Counted from the stretch's first letter, positions 17,590-27,215 are shown. The stretch is 64,000 nucleotides of DNA from Pseudomonas sp. MYb118 (GCF_040947875.1 NZ_JBFRXN010000002.1:1798001-1862000); one strand, 5' to 3'. Numbers and translations: made by a program. The notes: generated by a model from the sequence alone, not told the origin.

Positions 17590-17880
17590 ATGCGTACACT
17601 AAATCGCCTGTTGCTGGCTGGCTTGTTTGCGATCTCTCCTGTCGCCGTCATGGCGGCGGACGATGCGCCGTCGCCTGAGCCGGATGTCACCATTCGCACG
17701 GAAGGCGATAATACGATCAAGGAGTACCGCCAGAATGGCTTCCTGTACGCCATTCAGGTCACACCGAAAGGTGGCAAGCCGTATTTTCTGGTGCGCGCCG
17801 ATGGATCGGACGGTAATTTCATCCGCTCGGATCAGCCGGATATGCTGATTCCGTCGTGGAAGATTTTCGAATGGAAATAG
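17590..17880 (+). CDS. DUF2782 periplasmic protein
   Basis: 96 residues with a signal peptide (MRTLNRLLLAGLFAISPVAVMA). The mature part, EPDVTIRTEGDNTIKEYRQNG...IQVTPKGGKPYFL, is the DUF2782 fold; the function is unknown. AAGG lies 6 bases before the ATG. It is divergent from polA with 74 bases between and is followed by thrB, an arrangement conserved in pseudomonads as I recall. Confidence 0.85.
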   Translation: MRTLNRLLLAGLFAISPVAVMAADDAPSPEPDVTIRTEGDNTIKEYRQNGFLYAIQVTPKGGKPYFLVRADGSDGNFIRSDQPDMLIPSWKIFEWK

Positions 17881-17951
17881 CTTCCCGCACGTAGTTTCTT
17901 AATTTCAATCGGCGCTCGCCCCCTGGCGGCGCCCGTACTGGCAGTTAAAAC

Positions 17952-18902
17952 ATGTCTGTGTTCACCCCGCTGGCTCGGCCCGAGCTGGAAACCTTTCTCG
18001 CCCCATACGGGCTCGGCCGCCTGCTTGATTTCCAGGGGATCGCCGCCGGTAGCGAAAACACCAACTTCTTCATCAGCCTGGAGCAGGGCGAATTCGTCCT
18101 GACCCTGGTCGAGCGCGGCCCGGTGCAGGAGATGCCGTTTTTCATCGAGCTGCTGGACGTGCTGCACGAAGCCAATTTGCCGGTGCCCTACGCCCTGCGC
18201 ACCACCGACGGCGTCGCCCTGCGCGAGCTGGCCGGCAAGCCTGCGCTGCTGCAACCGCGCCTGGCCGGTAAACACGTCAAGCAAGCCAACGCCCAGCACT
18301 GCGCCCAGGTCGGCGAGCTGCTCGGTCACCTGCACCTGGCGACCCAGGCCAACATGATCAAGCGCAAGACCGATCGTGGCCTCGACTGGATGCTGGAAGA
18401 GGGCAGCCAACTGCTGTCGCATCTGAACGCCGAGCAGAGCGACCTGCTGCAACGGGCGCTGGACGAAATCACCCAGCAGAAAGCGAAAATCCTCGCGCTG
18501 CCACGGGCCAACATCCACGCCGACCTGTTCCGCGACAACGCAATGTTCGAAGGCACCCACCTGACCGGGCTGATCGACTTCTACAATGCCTGCTCCGGCC
18601 CGATGCTCTACGACGTGGCGATCGCCCTCAATGACTGGTGCTCGGACGACGACGGCCTGCTCGACGGCCCGCGTGCCCGTGCGCTGCTCGGTGCCTACGC
18701 GGCGCTGCGGCCCTTCACCGCCGCCGAAGCGGAGCTGTGGCCAACCATGCTGCGAGTAGCCTGTGTGCGCTTCTGGCTGTCGCGCTTGATCGCTGCCGAG
18801 TCCTTCGCCGGGCAGGACGTGTTGATTCACGATCCGATGGAGTTCCAGTTGCGCCTGGCACAGCGGCAGAAGATCAGCACACCCCTGCCTTTCGCCCTGT
18901 AG
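17952..18902 (+). CDS. thrB: Homoserine kinase (APH-fold type)
   Basis: 316 residues of the ThrB2 family, which uses the aminoglycoside-phosphotransferase fold and not the GHMP fold. Key motifs: an N-terminal nucleotide loop (AAGSENTNFF), the catalytic loop HADLFRDN and the metal-binding GLIDFYNAC. It phosphorylates homoserine for threonine synthesis in the cytoplasm. The ATG has no strong SD. It lies 71 bases after the DUF2782 gene and may share its transcript. Confidence 0.92.
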   Translation: MSVFTPLARPELETFLAPYGLGRLLDFQGIAAGSENTNFFISLEQGEFVLTLVERGPVQEMPFFIELLDVLHEANLPVPYALRTTDGVALRELAGKPALLQPRLAGKHVKQANAQHCAQVGELLGHLHLATQANMIKRKTDRGLDWMLEEGSQLLSHLNAEQSDLLQRALDEITQQKAKILALPRANIHADLFRDNAMFEGTHLTGLIDFYNACSGPMLYDVAIALNDWCSDDDGLLDGPRARALLGAYAALRPFTAAEAELWPTMLRVACVRFWLSRLIAAESFAGQDVLIHDPMEFQLRLAQRQKISTPLPFAL

Positions 18903-18984
18903 GCGCGGGTACGCTCCGGGCGCTGTTTCGACGATGCAAATCAGCTGAGCCGCCTGCCCGGAGCCATAGTGGCCTTTCATCCAA

Positions 18985-19002
18985 TTGTCATATTTCAGCC
19001 AT
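18985..19002 (+). promoter_or_regulatory. Pho box upstream of pstS
   Basis: TTGTCAT-ATTT-CAGCCAT, two PhoB half-sites spaced as in CTGTCAT-N4-CTGTCAT; the first is nearly perfect and the second is degenerate. It lies about 67 bases before the pstS ATG, fitting PhoB activation in phosphate starvation. Confidence 0.65.
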
Positions 19003-19068
19003 AGAGTGTTCACATGGCCTGCCGATACTTGGCCCCGACTTAAAACACCTATCTGCTAGGAGTAAGGC

Positions 19069-20070
19069 ATGAAACTGAAGCGTTTGATGGCGGCAATGAC
19101 TTTTGTCGCTGCTGGCGTTGCGACTGCCAACGCAGTTGCCGCTGTTGACCCTGCTATCCCGAGCTACACCAAGACCACCGGTGTGTCGGGCAACCTGTCC
19201 AGCGTCGGCTCCGATACCCTGGCCAACCTCATGACCCTGTGGGCTGAGAACTACAAGAAAGAATACCCGAACGTAAACATCCAGATTCAGGCCGCTGGCT
19301 CCGCCACCGCGCCACCTGCGCTGACTGAAGGCACCTCCAACTTAGGTCCCATGAGCCGCAAGATGAAGGACACCGAACTGGCTGCCTTCGAGCAGAAGTA
19401 CGGTTACAAGCCAACCGCTATCCCGGTTGCCGTGGACGCCCTGGCTGTATTCGTCCACAAGGACAACCCGATCCAGCACCTGACCATGGAACAAGTCGAC
19501 GCGATCTTCTCGTCCACTCGTCTGTGCGGCGCTAAAGCCGACGTGAAAACCTGGGGCGACCTGGGTGTGACCGGCGACCTGGCCAACAAGCCAGTTCAAC
19601 TGTTCGGCCGTAACTCGGTATCCGGCACCTACGGCTACTTCAAGGAAGAAGCCCTGTGCAAAGGCGACTACAAGGCTAACGTGAACGAGCAACCAGGTTC
19701 GGCTTCGGTCGTACAGTCGATCAGCTCCTCGCTGAACGGCATCGGTTACTCGGGTATCGGTTACAAAACCGCCAGCGTGAAAACCGTGGCCCTGGCCAAG
19801 AAAGGCGGCACCGAGTTCATCGAAGACAGCGAAGAAAACGCCCTGAACGGCAAGTACCCTCTGTCCCGCTTCCTCTACGTTTACGTCAACAAGGCTCCGA
19901 ACAAGCCTCTGGCCCCGCTGGAAGCCGAGTTCGTGAAGCTGGTTCTGTCCAAGCAAGGTCAGGAAGTGGTTGTGAAAGACGGCTACATCCCACTTCCAGC
20001 CAAGGTTGCTGCCAAAGCACTGGCTGACCTGGGTCTGCAGGAAGGCGGCGCTGAAGTCGCAAAGAAGTAA
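19069..20070 (+). CDS. pstS: Phosphate-binding protein PstS
   Basis: 333 residues with a signal peptide (cleavage about residue 25, ...ANAVAA). High-affinity periplasmic phosphate receptor for the Pst ABC importer. Phosphate-contact segments are visible: [30 protein letters not shown] and [13 protein letters not shown]. It starts the pst operon behind a Pho box, with AGGAG at good distance from the ATG. Two hairpins follow the stop codon, likely holding pstS expression above that of pstC/A. Confidence 0.95.
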   Translation: MKLKRLMAAMTFVAAGVATANAVAAVDPAIPSYTKTTGVSGNLSSVGSDTLANLMTLWAENYKKEYPNVNIQIQAAGSATAPPALTEGTSNLGPMSRKMKDTELAAFEQKYGYKPTAIPVAVDALAVFVHKDNPIQHLTMEQVDAIFSSTRLCGAKADVKTWGDLGVTGDLANKPVQLFGRNSVSGTYGYFKEEALCKGDYKANVNEQPGSASVVQSISSSLNGIGYSGIGYKTASVKTVALAKKGGTEFIEDSEENALNGKYPLSRFLYVYVNKAPNKPLAPLEAEFVKLVLSKQGQEVVVKDGYIPLPAKVAAKALADLGLQEGGAEVAKK

Positions 20071-20075
20071 CAAAC

Positions 20076-20137
20076 TGAGTCCGGGGTGAACCCCACCGGA
20101 CTCAAATGGGGGCGGCAGTAAGCAATAGCCGCCCCCA
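20076..20137 (+). terminator. Tandem hairpins between pstS and pstC
   Basis: First hairpin TGAGTCCGG...CCGGACTCA (20076-20104), second TGGGGGCGGC...GCCGCCCCCA (20107-20137). Both are strong but lack a T run, so partial termination or 3'-end protection of the pstS message is more likely than full termination. Confidence 0.6.
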
Positions 20138-20199
20138 TACACTTCAAATTTCAATCCACTGCTGGCTAGCGCCTGCGGCGGATTTGTCGCGTCACTGCA

Positions 20200-20217
20200 T
20201 TGTCATCTTTCTGTCAT
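20200..20217 (+). promoter_or_regulatory. Second Pho box, upstream of pstC
   Basis: TTGTCAT-CTTT-CTGTCAT, nearly identical to the PhoB consensus and better than the one before pstS. It lies 23 bases before the pstC ATG, so a pstC promoter driven by it would leave a very short or absent leader. Confidence 0.72.
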
Positions 20218-20239
20218 ACAGGATCGCTAGGGTGTGCGC

Positions 20240-22522
20240 ATGAATGATCTGGCCAATTCCAACATGACTACAAATCCCCCCAAGCGGATTGATTTCAATA
20301 CGCCTGAGTTGCAACGCAAGCGCCGCATTCGTGCGCTGAAAGATCGCCTGACCCGTTGGTATGTGCTCGTTGGCGGCCTCGCCGTACTGGGTGCGATCAC
20401 CCTGATTTTCTTCTTCCTGGCCTACGTCGTCGCGCCCCTGTTCCAGGGTGCCAGCCTGACCGCCAAGGACACTATTACCCCCGCCTGGATGCAGGACGCC
20501 GGCAAGCCGTTGATGATCTCCCTGGAAGAACAGAACCAGGTGGCCATGCGGGTTTCCGACAAGGGCCAGGCGTTGTTCTTCGATATCGACAGTGGCGCTG
20601 AGCTCAAGCGCGTCGATCTGCCGGTTCCAGCCGGCGCCAGCGTCGCCTCCATCGGCGAAGATCAGCCAGGTCATCCGCTGGTGGCCGTGGGCCTGTCCAA
20701 TGGTCAGGCGCTGGTGTTCCGCCACACGTATAAAGTCAGCTACCCCGATGGCAAGAAAACCATCACCCCGGCCATCGAGTACCCGTACGGCGAAGCGCCG
20801 ATCACGCTGAACGAGGCGGGCGGGGCGCTGGAGCATGTCAGTCTCAATGCTACCGATACCACGCTGATGCTGGTGGGCTCCACCGGTTCGCAGCTCAATG
20901 TTCTGTCGCTGACCAGCGAAGAGAACATGATGACGGGCGAAGTCACCAACGAGCAGAAGCGCATCGAGCTGCCGCAAATGACCGAGCCGGTGAAACAGAT
21001 CTTCGTCGATCCGCGTCAGCAGTGGCTGTACGTGATCAACGGTCGCGCCCAGGCCGACGTGTTCAGCCTGCGCGACAAGAGCCTCAACGGTCGTTACAAG
21101 CTGCTGGAAAACGGCGAAGCGCAAGTCACTGCCAGCACTCAGCTGGTGGGCGGTATCTCGCTGATCATCGGTGACTCCAAGGGCGGCCTGGCCCAGTGGT
21201 TCATGGCCCGCGACACCGATGGCGAACAACGCCTGAAGCAGATCCGCACCTTCCAGATGGGCACCACGCCTATCGTCGAAATCACCGCCGAAGAGCGCCG
21301 CAAGGGTTTCATCGCCCTGGACGCCGCCGGCCAGCTCGGCGTGTTCCACAGCACCGCGCACCGCACTTTGCTGGTGGATCAGGTGGTGGACGGCCAGGGC
21401 CTGTTCGGCCTGTCGCCACGGGCCAACCGCGTGATCGTCGAAGCGGGCGGGCAGATCAAGCCGCTGCTGCTCGACAACCCGCACCCGGAAGTCTCCTGGA
21501 GCGCGCTGTGGAGCAAGGTCTGGTACGAGAACTACGACGAGCCTAAATACGTCTGGCAATCGACCGCGGCCAACACCGACTTCGAACCGAAGCTGAGCCT
21601 GTCGCCGCTGACCTTCGGTACCCTGAAAGCTGCGTTCTACGCCATGTTGCTGGCCGCACCGCTGGCCGTAGCTGCTGCGATCTACACCGCGTACTTCATG
21701 GCCCCGGGCATGCGCCGCAAGGTCAAGCCGGTGATCGAGCTGATGGAAGCGATGCCGACGGTGATCCTCGGCTTCTTCGCCGGTCTGTTCCTCGCGCCGT
21801 ATGTGGAAGGGCACCTGCCGGGCATCTTCAGCCTGTTGATGCTGCTGCCGATCGGCATCCTGATCGCCGGTTTTGCGTTCAGCCGCCTGCCTGAGTCTGT
21901 ACGCCTGAAAATCCCTGACGGTTGGGAAAGTGCCCTGCTGATCCCGGTGATCCTGTTCGTGGGCTGGTTCTCGCTGTACATGAGCCCGTTCATGGAGAAC
22001 TGGTTCTTCGGCGGCGACATGCGCATGTGGATCTCCCACGACCTGGGCATCACCTACGACCAGCGCAACGCTCTGGTGGTCGGCCTGGCCATGGGTTTTG
22101 CGGTCATTCCGAACATCTACTCCATCGCCGAAGACGCCGTGTTCAGCGTACCGCGTGGCCTGACCCTGGGTTCCCTGGCCCTGGGCGCCACGCCGTGGCA
22201 GACCATGACCCGCGTGGTGATCCTCACCGCCAGCCCGGGCATCTTCTCGGCGCTGATGATCGGCATGGGCCGTGCGGTCGGCGAAACCATGATCGTGCTG
22301 ATGGCCACCGGCAACACCCCGGTGATGGAGATGAACCTGTTCGAAGGCCTGCGCACCCTGGCGGCCAACGTCGCCGTGGAAATGCCCGAGTCGGAAGTCG
22401 GCGGCAGCCACTACCGCGTGCTCTTCCTCTCGGCGCTGGTGCTGCTGCTGTTCACCTTCGTCATGAACACCCTCGCGGAACTGATTCGTCAGCGTCTGCG
22501 CAAGAAATACTCGTCGCTTTAA
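20240..22522 (+). CDS. pstC: Phosphate ABC transporter permease PstC
   Basis: 760 residues, much longer than E. coli PstC (319). Residues 1 to about 430 carry one TM helix (about 38-62) and a large extracytoplasmic domain; the C-terminal 300 hold the permease helices and the EAA-type loop (RGLTLGSLALGATPWQTM...). This long form is usual in Pseudomonas. ATG at MNDLAN is chosen with AGGG 7 bases upstream; an in-frame GTG two codons earlier is possible. It forms the membrane channel with PstA. Confidence 0.92.
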   Translation: MNDLANSNMTTNPPKRIDFNTPELQRKRRIRALKDRLTRWYVLVGGLAVLGAITLIFFFLAYVVAPLFQGASLTAKDTITPAWMQDAGKPLMISLEEQNQVAMRVSDKGQALFFDIDSGAELKRVDLPVPAGASVASIGEDQPGHPLVAVGLSNGQALVFRHTYKVSYPDGKKTITPAIEYPYGEAPITLNEAGGALEHVSLNATDTTLMLVGSTGSQLNVLSLTSEENMMTGEVTNEQKRIELPQMTEPVKQIFVDPRQQWLYVINGRAQADVFSLRDKSLNGRYKLLENGEAQVTASTQLVGGISLIIGDSKGGLAQWFMARDTDGEQRLKQIRTFQMGTTPIVEITAEERRKGFIALDAAGQLGVFHSTAHRTLLVDQVVDGQGLFGLSPRANRVIVEAGGQIKPLLLDNPHPEVSWSALWSKVWYENYDEPKYVWQSTAANTDFEPKLSLSPLTFGTLKAAFYAMLLAAPLAVAAAIYTAYFMAPGMRRKVKPVIELMEAMPTVILGFFAGLFLAPYVEGHLPGIFSLLMLLPIGILIAGFAFSRLPESVRLKIPDGWESALLIPVILFVGWFSLYMSPFMENWFFGGDMRMWISHDLGITYDQRNALVVGLAMGFAVIPNIYSIAEDAVFSVPRGLTLGSLALGATPWQTMTRVVILTASPGIFSALMIGMGRAVGETMIVLMATGNTPVMEMNLFEGLRTLAANVAVEMPESEVGGSHYRVLFLSALVLLLFTFVMNTLAELIRQRLRKKYSSL

Positions 22523-22537
22523 GAAAGGTAGAAGTCT

Positions 22538-24208
22538 GTGAAACAGAACTCCCTGAAAGGATGGTTCAAGAGCGGCGCCCCCGGTGTCTGGATCAGCGGT
22601 GGCGCGGTGTCCATCGCGGTCATCATGACCATTGGCCTGCTGGCGGTGATTGCCGTGCGTGGTCTGGGTCACTTCTGGCCGGCCGATTTGATTCACGCCA
22701 GCTACGACGTGCCCGGCCAGGGCCAGCACCTGGTCGTCGGCGAAGTGGTGCAGAAAGAAGAAGTGCCGCGTGCGCGCCTGAAAAGCGCTGGCCTGCCGGT
22801 GCCCGACCAGGGCCCGGAGTTCATGACCCGTGAGCTGATCAAGGTCGGCAACCGAGACCTGAACGGCAACGACTTCACCTGGATCGTCGGCGACTGGCTG
22901 ACCAACCAGACCACGCCTGTGGAACTGATGGCCATCGAGCGTCGTGAGTGGGGCAACTTCTACGGTTACCTGGTCAACGTCAAGCAGGACGGCAAGGTCG
23001 TCGCTGAAGGCGAAGCAGCGTGGCCGGAGCTGCAAGCGCGGATCGACCGGGTGAACAAGCTCGCCGCCCAGCTCAAGACCATCGAGAAGTCCGACATCGG
23101 CGCGATCAACTCGGGCCTGGAGCGCATTCGTCTGCACGGCCGCAAACTGGAACTGGAAGGCAAGCTGAGCCCGGCGGCGCAAGCGGACATGGAATCCGAG
23201 CGTGCCGAACTCAATGCCCGTTACCAGGAAATTGAAGCGCGCCTGAGCGATCTGCACACGCAGTTCAACCGTGACGCGCTAACGGCCCGTGATGCCAACG
23301 GCAAGGAAATCGAAATCGGCCTGGGCAAGGTGGTTCACGCCTATCAGCCGAACGCCATGGGCACCCTGACCAAGGTCGGTTTCTACTTCAGCAAGGTCTG
23401 GGAATTCCTCAGCGACGATCCGCGTGAAGCCAACACCGAAGGCGGGATCTTCCCGGCGATCTTCGGCACCGTGATGATGACCCTGATCATGGCGATGATC
23501 GTCACCCCGTTCGGCGTACTGGCGGCGGTGTACCTGCGTGAATACGCCAAGCAGAACGCGCTGACCCGGGTGATCCGCATCGCGGTGAACAACCTGGCCG
23601 GTGTGCCGGCGATCGTCTATGGCGTGTTTGGCCTGGGCTTCTTCGTCTACGTGCTGGGTGGCTCGGTCGACCGTCTGTTCTTCCCCGAAGCGCTGCCGGC
23701 ACCGACCTTCGGTACGCCGGGCCTGCTCTGGGCGTCCCTGACCCTGGCGCTGCTGGCGGTGCCGGTGGTGATCGTGGCCACCGAAGAAGGCCTGGCGCGG
23801 ATTCCGCGGACCGTGCGCGAAGGCTCGCTGGCCCTCGGTGCGACCAAGGCTGAAACCCTGTGGAAGATCGTGCTGCCAATGGCCAGCCCGGCGATGATGA
23901 CCGGCATGATCCTCGCCGTGGCCCGCGCCGCGGGCGAAGTAGCGCCGTTGATGCTGGTGGGCGTGGTGAAACTGGCGCCGTCGCTGCCGCTGGACGGCAA
24001 CTACCCGTACCTGCACCTGGACCAGAAGATCATGCACCTGGGCTTCCATATTTATGACGTCGGCTTCCAGAGCCCCAACGTCGAAGCGGCACGGCCACTG
24101 GTGTACGCCACGGCGCTGCTGCTGGTGCTGGTGATCGCGACGTTGAACCTGTCGGCCGTGTGGATCCGTAACCACCTGCGGGAAAAATACAAAGCATTGG
24201 ATAGCTGA
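22538..24208 (+). CDS. pstA: Phosphate ABC transporter permease PstA
   Basis: 556 residues, starting at GTG with GAAAGG-type SD, 15 bases after pstC. TM1 about 18-42; a long soluble insert follows (about 45-270), including a helical, probably coiled-coil stretch around LAAQLKTIEKSD; then the permease domain with the EAA loop (VREGSLALGATKAETLWKI). Like PstC it is longer than the enterobacterial form. Partner of PstC in the inner-membrane pore. Confidence 0.92.
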   Translation: MKQNSLKGWFKSGAPGVWISGGAVSIAVIMTIGLLAVIAVRGLGHFWPADLIHASYDVPGQGQHLVVGEVVQKEEVPRARLKSAGLPVPDQGPEFMTRELIKVGNRDLNGNDFTWIVGDWLTNQTTPVELMAIERREWGNFYGYLVNVKQDGKVVAEGEAAWPELQARIDRVNKLAAQLKTIEKSDIGAINSGLERIRLHGRKLELEGKLSPAAQADMESERAELNARYQEIEARLSDLHTQFNRDALTARDANGKEIEIGLGKVVHAYQPNAMGTLTKVGFYFSKVWEFLSDDPREANTEGGIFPAIFGTVMMTLIMAMIVTPFGVLAAVYLREYAKQNALTRVIRIAVNNLAGVPAIVYGVFGLGFFVYVLGGSVDRLFFPEALPAPTFGTPGLLWASLTLALLAVPVVIVATEEGLARIPRTVREGSLALGATKAETLWKIVLPMASPAMMTGMILAVARAAGEVAPLMLVGVVKLAPSLPLDGNYPYLHLDQKIMHLGFHIYDVGFQSPNVEAARPLVYATALLLVLVIATLNLSAVWIRNHLREKYKALDS

Positions 24209-24225
24209 TGCAGCACTGATTTCTG

Positions 24226-24313
24226 TGTGGGAGCGAGCCTGCTCGCGATTTCCGGCAACGCGGTTTATCCATCAAACCGCAGTGATGCCATCGCGAGCAG
24301 GCTCGCTCCCACA
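24226..24313. repeat. Inverted REP pair inside the pst operon
   Basis: Two copies of TGTGGGAGCGAGCCTGCTCG-type REP (24226-24249 and 24290-24313) in opposite orientation around a 40-base spacer, between pstA and pstB. It can fold into one long hairpin and may lower or stabilise parts of the pst message. Confidence 0.92.
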
Positions 24314-24351
24314 AAAAACGAACCGAATTTGTCAGCACAGGGGAGCCTCCC

Positions 24352-25185
24352 ATGCAGCACGAAACCCATTCCCACGGCATCAACATGTCTGCCCTGGGTC
24401 GCGACAAGCAGAGCCTGGACCTGGCACAGGAAACCGTGGCCATCGAAGTACCGGGCCTGAGCCTGTTCTACGGCGAGAAACAAGCGCTGTTCGACGTCAG
24501 CATGAACATCCCGAAACAGCGCGTGACCGCCTTCATCGGCCCGTCCGGCTGCGGCAAGTCCACGCTGCTGCGCACCTTCAACCGCATGAACGATCTGGTC
24601 GATGGCTGCCGCGTGGAAGGTGAAATCAACCTCTACGGCAACAACATCTACCGCAAGGGTGAAGACGTCGCCGAGCTGCGTCGTCGCGTCGGCATGGTGT
24701 TCCAGAAGCCCAACCCGTTCCCCAAGACCATCTACGAGAACGTGGTGTACGGCCTGCGCATCCAGGGCATCAACAAGAAGCGCGTGCTCGACGAAGCCGT
24801 CGAGTGGGCATTGAAAGGCGCGGCGTTGTGGGACGAGGTCAAGGATCGCCTGCATGATTCGGCACTGGGCCTGTCCGGTGGTCAGCAACAACGTCTGGTG
24901 ATCGCCCGTACCATCGCCGTGGAACCGGAAGTGCTGCTGCTCGATGAACCGTGCTCGGCACTCGACCCGATCTCCACGCTGAAGGTCGAAGAGCTGATCT
25001 ACGAGCTGAAATCGAAGTTCACCATCGTCATCGTGACGCACAACATGCAACAGGCCGCTCGGGTTTCCGACTACACGGCGTTCATGTACATGGGCAAACT
25101 GGTGGAATTCGGCGACACCGATACCCTGTTCACCAATCCGGCGAAGAAGCAGACCGAAGACTACATCACCGGTCGTTACGGCTAG
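24352..25185 (+). CDS. pstB: Phosphate ABC transporter ATPase PstB
   Basis: 277 residues: Walker [11 protein letters not shown]-loop [10 protein letters not shown], signature LSGGQQQRL, Walker [14 protein letters not shown], switch His in VTHNMQQ. It hydrolyses ATP to drive phosphate import through PstC/PstA. GGGGAG precedes the ATG. About 20 N-terminal residues are variable. The REP pair separates it from pstA, but no promoter of its own is evident. Confidence 0.96.
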   Translation: MQHETHSHGINMSALGRDKQSLDLAQETVAIEVPGLSLFYGEKQALFDVSMNIPKQRVTAFIGPSGCGKSTLLRTFNRMNDLVDGCRVEGEINLYGNNIYRKGEDVAELRRRVGMVFQKPNPFPKTIYENVVYGLRIQGINKKRVLDEAVEWALKGAALWDEVKDRLHDSALGLSGGQQQRLVIARTIAVEPEVLLLDEPCSALDPISTLKVEELIYELKSKFTIVIVTHNMQQAARVSDYTAFMYMGKLVEFGDTDTLFTNPAKKQTEDYITGRYG

Positions 25186-25257
25186 GCCATCGTGGTTGTT
25201 CACTGAACTGACGCTGCGGTCCACCGCACCTTACCGGACGCCCCAAGGACGCCAACA

Positions 25258-26019
25258 ATGATTAGTAAAGAAGGCCTTACCCATCACATTTCCGCGCAAT
25301 TCAACGCCGAGCTCGAGGAAGTGCGCAGCCACCTCCTGGCCATGGGCGGGCTGGTGGAAAAGCAGGTCAACGACGCGGTCACCGCGCTGATCGAGGCTGA
25401 CTCCGGCCTGGCCCAGCAGGTGCGCGAGATCGACGAACAGATCAACCAGATGGAACGCAACATCGACGAAGAGTGCCTGCGCATTCTGGCCCGTCGTCAG
25501 CCGGCCGCGTCCGACCTGCGTCTGATCATCAGCATTTCCAAGTCGGTGATCGACCTGGAGCGCATTGGCGACGAATCGACCAAGATCGCCCGCCGCGCCA
25601 TCCAGCTGTGCGAGGAAGGCGAAGCGCCGCGTGGTTACGTCGAAGTGCGCCACATCGGCGACCAGGTGCGCAACATGGTGCGTGATGCGTTGGACGCCTT
25701 TGCCCGTTTCGACGCCGACCTGGCGTTGTCGGTGGCGCAATACGACAAGATCATCGACCGCGAATACAAGACCGCCCTGCGTGAGCTCGCCACCTACATG
25801 ATGGAAGACCCGCGCTCTATCTCGCGGGTCTTGAGCATCATCTGGGTGCTGCGTTCGCTGGAGCGCATCGGCGACCACGCCCGCAACATTTCCGAGCTGG
25901 TGATCTACCTGGTGCGCGGCACCGATGTGCGCCACATGGGCCTCAAGCGCATGAAGGAAGAAGTTGAAGGCACAAGTGGCGAATCCGCTAATGTTCCGGG
26001 CGAAGCTGACGATAAATAA
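25258..26019 (+). CDS. phoU: Phosphate signalling protein PhoU
   Basis: 253 residues; two homologous three-helix PhoU repeats, each with the metal-binding signature (ERIGDESTKIARRA and ERIGDHARNISELV). A peripheral cytoplasmic protein that links the Pst transporter to PhoR and keeps PhoB off when phosphate is plentiful. AAGGA before the ATG; 72 bases after pstB; a strong terminator follows, so it ends the operon. Confidence 0.95.
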   Translation: MISKEGLTHHISAQFNAELEEVRSHLLAMGGLVEKQVNDAVTALIEADSGLAQQVREIDEQINQMERNIDEECLRILARRQPAASDLRLIISISKSVIDLERIGDESTKIARRAIQLCEEGEAPRGYVEVRHIGDQVRNMVRDALDAFARFDADLALSVAQYDKIIDREYKTALRELATYMMEDPRSISRVLSIIWVLRSLERIGDHARNISELVIYLVRGTDVRHMGLKRMKEEVEGTSGESANVPGEADDK

Positions 26020-26034
26020 GATTGCCCTAGTAAA

Positions 26035-26064
26035 GCGCCCGGTCTTTTTGGCCGGGCGTTTTTG
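26035..26064 (+). terminator. Terminator of the pst operon
   Basis: CGCCCGG-N9-CCGGGCG stem followed by five T residues, 15 bases after the phoU stop codon. Confidence 0.9.
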
Positions 26065-26185
26065 TTTACGGGCAGGATCGGACAGCAGCACCCGCGAACG
26101 AAAAGTCCCGGCGTGACTGAAGGTTTATGGCGAAGTGCCATCAGTAAAGCGGTATGCTTGCCAGGATTTTTTAAAGGGGTGATGG

Positions 26186-27118
26186 ATGAGTAAGGTCAGT
26201 GTGTTGGTCGTGGACGATGCGTCGTTCATTCGTGACCTGGTGAAGAAGTGCCTGCGCAACTACTTCCCGGGCATTCGCATCGAAGACGCCATTAACGGCA
26301 AAAAGGCCCAGGCCTTGCTGGCGCGCGAAGCGTTCGACCTGGTCCTGTGTGACTGGGAAATGCCGGAAATGTCCGGCCTGGAACTGCTGACCTGGTGCCG
26401 CGAACAAGACAACCTCAAGACCATGCCGTTCGTGATGGTGACCAGCCGCGGCGACAAGGAAAACGTCGTCCAGGCGATCCAGGCCGGTGTTTCCGGTTAC
26501 GTCAGCAAGCCGTTCACCAACGAACAACTGTTGACCAAGGTCAAGCAGGCGCTGAACAAGGTCGGCAAACTCGACACCTTGATGAACAGCGCACCGACCA
26601 AAATGAATTCAGCCATCGGCAACGATTCCCTGAGCGCTCTGACCGGCGGCAAGCCGGCGGTGGCGGCCGTTGCAACAGCGCCAGCTCCGGCGGCGCCTGC
26701 GCCCGCTGCTGCGCCGTCCCGTGGCTTGCTCAACAGCCCGCCGGTGAAGGCGCCAACGCCCGCGGCATCGGCGGCGACCGGCGGTCGTGGCCAGGGTCAG
26801 CTGCGTCTGCCCAATGGCGTGCAGCAATGCGTGATCAAGGCCCTGAGCCTCAAGGAAGCGCTGCTGGTGGTCAAGCGTGCCGAAGCGCTGCCCCAGGTGC
26901 TCGACAGCGCCGTGCTCGACCTGGAGCAGGGCGAGAGCGCCGAAGTCGCGCGCCTCAACGGCTACCTGCACGCCATCGTCGCCCATGAGCAGAAACCCGA
27001 CAGCGAATGGCTGCAACTGACCTTCCGCTTCGTCGACAAGGATGCGCAGAAGCTCGATTACCTGTCGCGCCTGATCGCGCGGGGTACGGCGCAGAAGCAT
27101 TTTGTGCCGGGTGCTTGA
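26186..27118 (+). CDS. Response regulator: receiver domain plus C-terminal PilZ-like domain
   Basis: 310 residues. The receiver domain (1 to about 125) has the phospho-Asp in LVLCDWEMPEM, the acid pair VVDD, and Lys in SKPF. An Ala/Pro-rich linker (about 155-200) leads to a C-terminal domain (about 205-310; LRLPNGVQQCVIKAL...) that looks like a degenerate PilZ-type fold without the RxxxR c-di-GMP motif, so ligand binding is doubtful. No DNA-binding helix-turn-helix. AAAGGGG precedes the ATG. It follows phoU but after a terminator. The kinase partner and output are unknown; a link to phosphate control is only positional. Confidence 0.75.
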   Translation: MSKVSVLVVDDASFIRDLVKKCLRNYFPGIRIEDAINGKKAQALLAREAFDLVLCDWEMPEMSGLELLTWCREQDNLKTMPFVMVTSRGDKENVVQAIQAGVSGYVSKPFTNEQLLTKVKQALNKVGKLDTLMNSAPTKMNSAIGNDSLSALTGGKPAVAAVATAPAPAAPAPAAAPSRGLLNSPPVKAPTPAASAATGGRGQGQLRLPNGVQQCVIKALSLKEALLVVKRAEALPQVLDSAVLDLEQGESAEVARLNGYLHAIVAHEQKPDSEWLQLTFRFVDKDAQKLDYLSRLIARGTAQKHFVPGA

Positions 27119-27143
27119 GTTTCGCGTTGCCTGAGCTGGCCTC

Positions 27144-27215
27144 ATCGCGAGCAAGCTTGCTCCTACAGTGTTATCAGTGAACCCAAAAACCTGTGGGAGC
27201 GAGCCTGCTCGCGAT
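27144..27215. repeat. Inverted REP pair
   Basis: REP units at 27144-27168 (ATCGCGAGCAAGCTTGCTCC type) and 27192-27215 (opposite orientation), between two plus-strand genes. Confidence 0.9.

Noticed and set aside
20192..23257. 1021-codon minus-strand frame opposite pstC/pstA
   Set aside because: Shadow frame; both pst genes are unmistakable on the other strand.
24226..24313. Possible CRISPR array or insertion sequence made of repeats
   Set aside because: Only two inverted units with no regular spacers and no cas or transposase genes; they are REP elements.
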